Assembly: GCA_910586845.1 (NCBI GenBank)
Contig: CAJUJV010000045.1
Span: 867-7,225, forward strand
Origin: an uncultured Hungatella sp.
GTDB taxonomy: Bacteria; Bacillota; Clostridia; Lachnospirales; Lachnospiraceae
Reading direction: 5' to 3'
DNA length: 6,359 nt
Every line of letters starts with the position of its first letter. The stretch's first letter is position 1. The position numbers and the translations under genes are program-made. Shown here piece after piece: positions 1 through 5,601 of the stretch. The notes under the pieces are model-generated. The model saw nothing but the letters and a program-made list of their open reading frames with translations. It was not told where the DNA came from and did no database searches.

Positions 1-1912
1 AGAGGGAGAACTGGTGGCAAGACTGATCCTGAAAAAGGCAGGCAGCCAAAAGCCTCTTCGCCGTCTTTGGATCTCATCTGTTACGGATAAAGCCATCAGA
101 GAAGGATTTGCCAGTCTGAAGGATGGAAAAGAATATGATTCTCTGTACGACGCAGCCATGTGCCGGGCAGAGGCAGACTGGCTTGTCGGGATCAATGCTA
201 CCAGGGCTCTTACCTGCAAATATAATGCTCAGCTCTCCTGCGGTCGGGTCCAGACCCCTACTCTGGCCATGATCTCCAAAAGAGAAGAGCAGATCAAACA
301 GTTTATTCCCAGACCATATTATGGAATCCGGGCCATGGCCCCTCACCTTGTACTTATCTGGCAGGATCCAAAGACCGGGTCCTCATATACCTTTGACAAA
401 AAAAGGGCAGAAGCTATCCTTCTGCAGATCTCCGGCAGAGATGCCCGGGTAGTGGAAGTAAAACAGGTTCCCAAAAAGATCATGCCTCCCCTTTTATATG
501 ATCTGACAGAACTGCAGAGGGAGGCCAGCAGACGTTTTGACTACTCTGCCAGGGAAACCCTGAATATCCTGCAGCGGCTTTACGAAAACCATAAGGTGCT
601 TACCTATCCCCGCACGGATTCCCGTTATCTGTCGTCGGATATTATTCCCACCTTAAAAGAGCGCCTGAAAGCATGTTCCGTCGGTCCTTACCGCAGTCTG
701 GCCGGGCCTGTTATAAACCGTCCTCTGCCTCAGAACCCCTTTTTTGCAGATGACAAAAAAGTCAGCGATCATCATGCCATTATTCCTACAGAGCAGTTTG
801 TCCAGCTGACCCATATGACCATTGACGAACGCCGGATCTACGATCTGGCAGTGCGGCGTTTTCTGGCAGTTCTGTATCCTCCCTGTGAATATGAACAGAC
901 TACGATCATCGTAAAGATCGGTCAGGAAACTTTCACGGCCAGGGGAAATGTGGTCAAAACCATAGGCTGGAAAGCCGTCTATGAGGATTTATCTCCCGAT
1001 CCGGAGGAGGAAACCCATAAAGAGCCTGACATTTCAGGAACGACGGCCGCAGACCGGATAGACAGAGTTCAGACTCTGCCGCAGATGGACCAGGGGGATA
1101 TTCTGAAAGAACTGACTTTCTCCGTCACGGAAGGGAAGACCAGCCCTCCCGCCCGCTTTTCGGAGGCGTCCCTTCTGTCCGCCATGGAAAATCCTTCTGC
1201 CTACCTGGAATCTCAGGACAAAGCCATGGCGAAAACCCTTGGCGAGACAGGAGGGCTGGGTACCGTTGCTACCAGGGCGGATATTATCGAGAAACTGTTT
1301 TCCGGTTTTCTCCTGGAAAAAAAAGGAAAAGAGATTTTTCTTACATCCAAGGCCAGACAGCTCCTTGAACTGGTGCCCCGGGATCTGAAAAAGCCTGAGC
1401 TGACTGCCGACTGGGAGATGAGACTGTCTAAAATCGCATCCGGAAGTCTTTCAAGAGAAGCTTTTATGAAGGACATCCGCCATTATTCTTCTGAACTGGT
1501 CAATGAGATCAAAAAGGGGGAAGGGACTTTTCGGCATGACAATCTGACCAGCCACAGATGTCCTCAGTGCGGAAAGAGGCTTTTGCTTGTTAAGGGAAAG
1601 AACAGTGAGATGCTGGTATGCCAGGATCGGGCCTGCGGATTCCGGGAAACTGTCTCCAGAAATTCCAACGCCCGCTGCCCAAACTGTCATAAAAAAATGG
1701 AACTGAGAGGCAAAGGCGACGGACAGATCTTTGTGTGTAAATGCGGCTATAAAGAAAAACTGACCGCATTCCGGGAACGGAGAAAAAAAGAGGGTGCCGG
1801 AGTATCCAGGCGGGAGGTTGACCGGTATCTGAGCCGGCAGAAAAAAGAGGCGGACGAGCCTGTCAACAACTCTTTTGCCCAGGCACTGGCAGAATTTAAA
1901 TTTGATGACTGA
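1..1912 (+). CDS. topB: DNA topoisomerase III, 5'-truncated by window edge
   Basis: Type IA topoisomerase that cuts one DNA strand through a 5'-phosphotyrosine and passes another through the break, relaxing negative supercoils and decatenating replication or recombination intermediates in the cytoplasm. The frame is open from base 2, where E-G-E-L is the tail of the Toprim DxDxxREGEL motif, so the GTG at 14 is internal and not the start. Numbering from that GTG: LWISSVTDKAIREGF about 18-32, NAQLSCGRVQTPT 71-83, active-site Tyr198 in LTYPRTDSRYL, DHHAIIPTE 252-260, GLGTVATRADIIEKL 414-428. Two C-terminal zinc ribbons follow: Cys516/519/536/541 and Cys555/558/575/577, then a basic tail. About 632 residues are visible; family members are roughly 650-730 long, so about 100 N-terminal residues, including the first catalytic Glu and the Toprim Asp pair, lie outside. 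The stop is 19 bases before the deaminase start. The closest family resemblance is to Bacillus subtilis TopB. Plasmid and ICE elements also carry topB, but the neighbours here are housekeeping genes. Confidence 0.95.
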   Translation, partial: EGELVARLILKKAGSQKPLRRLWISSVTDKAIREGFASLKDGKEYDSLYDAAMCRAEADWLVGINATRALTCKYNAQLSCGRVQTPTLAMISKREEQIKQFIPRPYYGIRAMAPHLVLIWQDPKTGSSYTFDKKRAEAILLQISGRDARVVEVKQVPKKIMPPLLYDLTELQREASRRFDYSARETLNILQRLYENHKVLTYPRTDSRYLSSDIIPTLKERLKACSVGPYRSLAGPVINRPLPQNPFFADDKKVSDHHAIIPTEQFVQLTHMTIDERRIYDLAVRRFLAVLYPPCEYEQTTIIVKIGQETFTARGNVVKTIGWKAVYEDLSPDPEEETHKEPDISGTTAADRIDRVQTLPQMDQGDILKELTFSVTEGKTSPPARFSEASLLSAMENPSAYLESQDKAMAKTLGETGGLGTVATRADIIEKLFSGFLLEKKGKEIFLTSKARQLLELVPRDLKKPELTADWEMRLSKIASGSLSREAFMKDIRHYSSELVNEIKKGEGTFRHDNLTSHRCPQCGKRLLLVKGKNSEMLVCQDRACGFRETVSRNSNARCPNCHKKMELRGKGDGQIFVCKCGYKEKLTAFRERRKKEGAGVSRREVDRYLSRQKKEADEPVNNSFAQALAEFKFDD

Positions 1913-1917
1913 GAAAC

Positions 1918-1924
1918 GAGGTGA
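1918..1924 (+). promoter_or_regulatory. Shine-Dalgarno site fixing the deaminase start
   Basis: GAGGTGA lies 7 bases before the ATG at 1932. It decides between this start and the in-frame upstream ATGs at 1875 and 1905. Both of those lie inside the topB coding region, and the extra residues they add do not resemble the family N-terminus. Confidence 0.8.
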
Positions 1925-1931
1925 TAACCAT

Positions 1932-2420
1932 ATGGAAAGACGGGACAAAATCAATTACTATCTGGATCTGGCGGACGTGGTCGCCAAAAGAGGCACCTGC
2001 CTCAGGAGACTTTACGGAGCAGTGATCGTCAAAAATGACGAAGTGATCTCCACTGGATATGTGGGAGCTCCCAGAGGGAGAAAAAACTGTTCTGATCTTG
2101 GGGTATGTATCCGCCAGGAAAAAAAAATTCCCAGAGGAGAGCGGTATGAACTGTGCCGAAGCGTTCACGCCGAAGCCAATGCCATCATCAGTGCGGAGAG
2201 GGAACGGATGATCGGAAGCGCTCTGTTTCTCTCCGGCAGGGAAGTGTCCACGGGAGAATATATTACAAATTCCTGCTGTTGTTCCATGTGTAAAAAAATG
2301 GTGATCAATGCAGGGATCAAGACCGTCTATGTCAGAGACGATGAAAAACATTACCGGGTGATCCCCGTCCGGGAATGGATTGAAAAAGACGAATCCCTGG
2401 AAGGAGAATTTGGATATTAA
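1932..2420 (+). CDS. dCMP deaminase family protein (ComEB-like)
   Basis: A zinc-dependent cytidine/deoxycytidylate deaminase-fold protein. The likely reaction is dCMP to dUMP, feeding thymidylate synthesis in the cytoplasm. With the ATG at 1932 it has 162 residues, normal for bacterial dCMP deaminases. Visible motifs: RGTCLRR 20-26, the family's GYxGAPRG segment 42-49 followed by N52-C53, a second Cys at 59, the catalytic HAE (His79, Glu81; zinc ligand and proton shuttle), and a Cys117-x2-Cys120 zinc pair followed by INAGI 125-129. Residues 115-117 are three consecutive cysteines, so the proline of the usual PCxxC signature is Cys116. The gene sits 19 bases after topB and 18 before dus, so it is probably co-transcribed. 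Substrate preference (dCMP against another cytosine nucleotide) cannot be read from sequence, so I leave the symbol empty. Family membership is secure; the exact reaction is inferred from the family. Confidence 0.88.
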   Translation: MERRDKINYYLDLADVVAKRGTCLRRLYGAVIVKNDEVISTGYVGAPRGRKNCSDLGVCIRQEKKIPRGERYELCRSVHAEANAIISAERERMIGSALFLSGREVSTGEYITNSCCCSMCKKMVINAGIKTVYVRDDEKHYRVIPVREWIEKDESLEGEFGY

Positions 2421-2438
2421 GCAACCGGAGGAACTGCT

Positions 2439-3461
2439 ATGAAATACTACATGGCTCCCATGGAGGGGATCACCGGTTATGTGTTCCGGAATGTACATCA
2501 CAGCTGTTTTCCGTCCATGGACAAATATTTTACCCCTTTTCTGTCTCCGAACCAGAATGGAAAGCTGAGTCCCAAAGAACATGAGGATGTGTCCCCGGAT
2601 CATAATCAGGGAATGTATGTGGTTCCCCAGATCCTCACAAACAGCTCCCGGGATTTTATCCGGACAGCCAGAACGCTCCAGAATATGGGTTATGAAGAGG
2701 TCAACTTAAATCTTGGATGTCCTTCCGGCACCGTGGTCTCAAAAAGGCGGGGATCCGGATTTCTGGCTTTTCCTGAGGAGCTGAACCGCTTTCTCTATGA
2801 GATTTTTTCCGGACTGGACATGAAAATTTCCGTTAAGACCAGGATCGGGAAAGAAGACCCGAACGAGTTCATGAACCTTCTGGAAATTTATAACCAATTT
2901 GATATGGAAGAACTGATCATCCATCCCAGGGTACAGAAAGATCTTTACAGGAACAGGCCCCGCATGCAGATGTTTTCCTGGGCTTTTTCTCACAGCCGTA
3001 ACCCTGTATGCTATAACGGAGATCTTTTTCGAAGAGAAGATATTGAGAATATCAGGCAGGAATTTCCGTCGCTTCCTGCCGTGATGCTGGGGCGGGGGAT
3101 CACAGCCTGCCCGGGACTCCTGGGGGATCTGAAAGAGCGGGAGATTCTTCTCACTCCTCCCTCCTCCGGCATAGAAGAAGACCCGAACCGTCTCCGGATG
3201 CAAAAACGATGCCTGAGAGAATTCCATGACCGTCTCTATGAGGCATATCAGAAGACATATCTGGCAGCATCCGGACCTAAAGTGGTGCTGATCAAGATGA
3301 AGGAGATCTGGTGTTACTTATGGACTGCGTTTGAGGCTGGAGAGAAACCGGGAAAAAAGATCCGGAAATCCAGGACTTTGTCTGAATATGAGACGGCCGT
3401 ATCAGCCATTTTCCAAAACTGTGATCTGATTCCCGGAGGCGGATATTACGGGACTCCATAG
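2439..3461 (+). CDS. tRNA-dihydrouridine synthase
   Basis: An FMN- and NADPH-dependent enzyme reducing specific uridines in tRNA to dihydrouridine. The 340-residue protein has a Dus TIM barrel followed by a helical tRNA-binding tail. Visible: APMEGITG 6-13 at the FMN-binding first strand, Gln64 in VVPQIL, NLGCPSGTVVSK 91-102 with catalytic Cys94, SVKTRIG 131-137 with FMN-contacting Lys133, HPR 162-164 replacing the common HGRT, YNGD 192-195, and the phosphate-binding LGRG 217-220. The C-terminal domain, about 255-330, contains the IKMKEIWCYL segment typical of the family's helical bundle. The start has GGAGGA at 2427-2432, 6 bases upstream. The APMEG start recalls DusC, but the target uridine and the DusA/B/C class cannot be assigned, so no symbol is given. 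It lies 33 bases before hisA. Nothing suggests a broken gene. Confidence 0.93.
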   Translation: MKYYMAPMEGITGYVFRNVHHSCFPSMDKYFTPFLSPNQNGKLSPKEHEDVSPDHNQGMYVVPQILTNSSRDFIRTARTLQNMGYEEVNLNLGCPSGTVVSKRRGSGFLAFPEELNRFLYEIFSGLDMKISVKTRIGKEDPNEFMNLLEIYNQFDMEELIIHPRVQKDLYRNRPRMQMFSWAFSHSRNPVCYNGDLFRREDIENIRQEFPSLPAVMLGRGITACPGLLGDLKEREILLTPPSSGIEEDPNRLRMQKRCLREFHDRLYEAYQKTYLAASGPKVVLIKMKEIWCYLWTAFEAGEKPGKKIRKSRTLSEYETAVSAIFQNCDLIPGGGYYGTP

Positions 3462-3494
3462 CCTGAAATCTTTAACCGAAAGGAGAGAGAACCT

Positions 3495-4241
3495 ATGCAG
3501 TTATATCCTGCAATTGATATGAAAGGCGGAAAATGTGTCCGCCTGACTCAGGGATCCTTTGATCATACAAAAGTATATTCCGACGATCCCGTTGATATGG
3601 CAGAAAAATGGGTATCCATGGGGGCAACCTTTCTTCATCTGGTTGATCTGGATGGAGCTTTGAAGGGAAGATCCGTTAACGAACCGGTCATCCGCCGCAT
3701 CCTGTCTGCAGTAACGGTTCCCGTTCAGGTGGGAGGGGGGATCCGAAGCCGTGAAGCTGTGAAAAATATGCTTGATCTGGGAGTCCGCAGAGTCATTATC
3801 GGCACCATGGCAGCAAAAGAGCCGGAGTTTATGAGAGCCCTTACAGAGGAGTTCGACCCGGAACAGATCGTCGCAGGAGTGGATGCCAAAGACGGTCTGG
3901 TCGCCGTGGAAGGATGGGAAAAAGTAAGCACTCTGACTTCTCTGGAGCTGTGCCTGAAAATGAAAGAATACGGAATCCGCCATATCGTGTACACGGATAT
4001 TTCCCGTGACGGGATGCTGACCGGTCCTAATGTGGAGACTACAAGAGAGCTTACCCTGAATACGGGCATGGATATCATCGCCTCAGGAGGAGTGTCCTGT
4101 ATGGAAGATCTTCAGGAACTTTACAATCAGGGAATCCAGGGGGCCATCATCGGAAAAGCTCTCTACGAAAAAAGGCTGGACCTTCAGGAGGCTGTGAGAA
4201 GATTTCAGCAACCGACAAAACCGAGGGAGGATGGTTTATGA
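3495..4241 (+). CDS. hisA: ProFAR isomerase HisA (histidine biosynthesis)
   Basis: Catalyses the Amadori rearrangement of ProFAR to PRFAR, the fourth step of histidine biosynthesis, in the cytoplasm. The 248 residues match the usual length of about 240-250. The TIM barrel shows its two-fold half-barrel pattern: PAIDMKGGKCVRL 5-17 with catalytic Asp8, VDLDGALKG 50-58, first phosphate loop GGGIR 80-84, GVDAKDG 128-134 with catalytic Asp130, YTDISRDGMLTGPN 166-179, second phosphate loop ASGGVS 196-201, and the closing GAIIGKALYEKR 216-227. All expected catalytic and phosphate-binding residues are present, so it should be active. AAGGAGAG at 3480-3487 lies 7 bases before the ATG. The last four bases overlap the next gene as ATGA, implying translational coupling to HisIE, which makes its substrate. 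PriA-type bifunctionality (HisA plus TrpF) is known in actinobacteria, but nothing here suggests it. Confidence 0.98.
   Translation: MQLYPAIDMKGGKCVRLTQGSFDHTKVYSDDPVDMAEKWVSMGATFLHLVDLDGALKGRSVNEPVIRRILSAVTVPVQVGGGIRSREAVKNMLDLGVRRVIIGTMAAKEPEFMRALTEEFDPEQIVAGVDAKDGLVAVEGWEKVSTLTSLELCLKMKEYGIRHIVYTDISRDGMLTGPNVETTRELTLNTGMDIIASGGVSCMEDLQELYNQGIQGAIIGKALYEKRLDLQEAVRRFQQPTKPREDGL
4225..4230 (+). promoter_or_regulatory. Shine-Dalgarno site inside the hisA 3' end
   Basis: GGGAGG lies 7 bases before the ATG at 4238, entirely within the last hisA codons. With the ATGA start/stop overlap it supports coupled translation of hisA and the downstream fusion gene, and confirms that the start includes the HisF-like domain. 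Confidence 0.8.
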
Positions 4242-4918
4242 TCTGCAAAAAATTAATTCCGGCTTTTGGCTGCCAGACCGGTCAGCCCGTAAGCCTGGAC
4301 CAGAAAAAGGTCTGTTTTACTGATGATCTGCTGAATCTGAGCCACAGTTACAGTGATAACGGGGCAGACGAACTGCTGATCCGGGATCTTTCCCTGTCAG
4401 AAGAAGACCATGAGAGGACCATTCTGGCGATCAAAGAAGTTGCCAGAACCGTGGACATCCCCATTATTGCAGGCGGCATGATCAAACGTCTGGAAGACAT
4501 CAAAAAATATCTCTATGCAGGTGCCAAAGCCGTATTCCTCGATGTCTCTGACGAGGACAACATTGATCTCATAAAAGAAGGGGCAGACCGGTTTGGAAGT
4601 GAGAAAATCTATGCCTACCTTCCTCATATATCCTGCCTGGACAGGGGAGAAGAATTTGCACAGCTGGGGGCTTCCATGCTGATTCTGGACTGTTTCGATC
4701 TGTCACAGGAAGACCGGCTTCCTGACCGGACAGAATCCTTGCTTTCCTGCCATGAAATACCTGTGCTGGTGTGCTGTGATCCCAACAACCCCCATATCCC
4801 CGCGGCCCTTCTCCGGCTTCCTCAGGTAACGGGAGTCGTTTTCACGGCTCCTCTGCCCGGCGGCAGATCCTGTATGGATCTGAAACAGGATTTAAAAGCC
4901 GAAGGTATTCCGGTAGAC
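4238..4918 (+). other. Degenerate HisF-like TIM-barrel domain region
   Basis: This is the coding region for residues 1-227 of the HisIE fusion. By eye alignment to Thermotoga HisF: catalytic D11 becomes Gly11, R5 becomes Lys5, K19 becomes Ser19, E46 is kept as Glu45, D98/K99 become Lys97/Ala98, the segment holding catalytic D130 reads AYLPH 126-130, and E167 becomes about Met147. The first phosphate loop GGGI is reduced to AGGM 78-81, and the second (ASGG) has no counterpart in VLVCCDP 176-182. The first half-barrel is more recognisable than the second. This suggests a domain descended from HisF that kept a fold, and perhaps ligand or protein binding, but lost the cyclase activity. Boundaries are approximate. 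Confidence 0.75.
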
Positions 4919-5542
4919 ACATTTGAAAGCCGGATCTCCTGGGATGAGTTCAAGCTGAACTCCGAAGGCCTGATCCCCGCTATCGTCCAGGACTACAGGA
5001 CCTCGGAGGTGCTGATGCTGGCCTATATGAACCGTCAGTCATTTGAACAGACCTTAAAAACCGGAAAAATGACTTATTACAGCCGGAGCAGGCAGCAGCT
5101 GTGGCTCAAGGGGGAAACTTCCGGGCACTACCAGTATGTAAAATCTCTGTGCCTGGACTGCGACAACGATACCATCCTGGCCAAGGTCAGACAGGTGGGA
5201 GCCGCATGCCATACAGGATCCCGTTCCTGTTTTTTCAGACCTCTGGTCCAGAAGGAATATAAAGAAACAAATCCGCTGAAGGTTTTCGAAGATGTATTTT
5301 CTGTGATCCTTGACAGAAAAGAACATCCCAAAGAAGGTTCCTACACCAATTATCTGTTTGATAAAGGACTTGATAAGATTCTCAAAAAGCTGGGTGAAGA
5401 GGCGACAGAGATCGTAATTGCCGCTAAAAATCCTGAGGAGATTAAATACGAAATCTCCGATTTCCTCTATCACATGATGGTCCTGATGGCAGACAAGGGA
5501 ATCGGCTGGGAAGAAATTATGGAAGAACTTGCCAACCGATGA
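4238..5542 (+). CDS. hisIE: HisIE with N-terminal degenerate HisF-like domain
   Basis: Bifunctional phosphoribosyl-ATP pyrophosphatase and phosphoribosyl-AMP cyclohydrolase, steps 2 and 3 of histidine biosynthesis. The HisF-like barrel spans about 1-227, HisI about 228-335 and HisE about 345-434. HisI is intact: WLKGETSGH 289-297, the acidic DCDND 307-311, and presumed zinc cysteines 308, 324 and 331 in DCD and GAACHTGSRSCF. HisE is intact: KKLGEEATE 383-391, with acidic residues 387, 388 and 391 and EISDFLYHMM 405-414. Ordinary HisIE proteins are about 200-210 residues; this has 434. The extra domain starts like HisF (KKLIPAF against KRIIPCLD) and keeps the ADELLIRDLS strand, IPIIAGG 74-80 and a YAGAKAVFLD segment 93-102. 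However, the first catalytic Asp is Gly11, and the IDAK and DRDGT motifs of HisF are absent. The HisI and HisE roles are secure; the role of the HisF-like part is unknown. It follows hisA with a 4-base overlap. Confidence 0.95.
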   Translation: MICKKLIPAFGCQTGQPVSLDQKKVCFTDDLLNLSHSYSDNGADELLIRDLSLSEEDHERTILAIKEVARTVDIPIIAGGMIKRLEDIKKYLYAGAKAVFLDVSDEDNIDLIKEGADRFGSEKIYAYLPHISCLDRGEEFAQLGASMLILDCFDLSQEDRLPDRTESLLSCHEIPVLVCCDPNNPHIPAALLRLPQVTGVVFTAPLPGGRSCMDLKQDLKAEGIPVDTFESRISWDEFKLNSEGLIPAIVQDYRTSEVLMLAYMNRQSFEQTLKTGKMTYYSRSRQQLWLKGETSGHYQYVKSLCLDCDNDTILAKVRQVGAACHTGSRSCFFRPLVQKEYKETNPLKVFEDVFSVILDRKEHPKEGSYTNYLFDKGLDKILKKLGEEATEIVIAAKNPEEIKYEISDFLYHMMVLMADKGIGWEEIMEELANR

Positions 5543-5562
5543 AAGCGGTGCAGGGCAGCAAT

Positions 5563-5601
5563 ATGAAAACAACTATATTCAAAAAGGAGAATGCAGAATG
5601 A
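5563..5601 (+). CDS. Possible 12-residue leader ORF overlapping pepT start
   Basis: ATG at 5563 opens a 12-codon frame, MKTTIFKKENAE, whose TGA at 5599-5601 overlaps the pepT ATG at 5598 as ATGA. Its first four residues, MKTT, equal those of PepT because the DNA is an imperfect copy of the pepT start. There is only a weak purine stretch upstream (GCAGGGCAGC), not a good ribosome site. It may be a by-product of the duplication rather than a translated peptide, and no run of regulatory codons is seen. Confidence 0.2.
   Translation: MKTTIFKKENAE
5584..5590 (+). promoter_or_regulatory. Shine-Dalgarno site for pepT
   Basis: AAGGAGA lies 7 bases before the ATG at 5598. It picks this ATG over the out-of-frame ATG at 5591 and over the duplicated ATG at 5563, which lacks a comparable site. 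Confidence 0.85.

Noticed and set aside
1..1912. topB as a sign of an integrative or plasmid element
   Set aside because: No relaxase, integrase, conjugation, replication or attachment sequences are visible, and all neighbours are housekeeping genes.
1875..1931. Longer N-terminus for the deaminase from ATG 1875 or 1905
   Set aside because: It would overlap topB, adds residues unlike the family, and lacks a good ribosome site; GAGGTGA at 1918-1924 points to 1932.
1896..2603. Long minus-strand open frame opposite the deaminase, and similar frames elsewhere on the minus strand
   Set aside because: Each lies antisense to a well-supported gene, its translation shows no recognisable domain, and it is rich in residues expected from reading antisense codons.
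3470..3482. Small CTTT/AAAG inverted repeat before hisA as a possible regulatory hairpin
   Set aside because: The stem is only four A/T-rich pairs and would be unstable; there is no U run, so it is not a terminator.
4238..5542. The fusion being a working HisF-HisI-HisE trifunctional enzyme
   Set aside because: The HisF part lacks both catalytic aspartates and the second phosphate loop by eye alignment, while HisI and HisE motifs are intact.
5529..5579. Possible promoter for pepT (TTGCCA at 5529, TATATT at 5574)
   Set aside because: The spacing between the two boxes is about 39 bases, far from 17, and no better pair is found in the gap.
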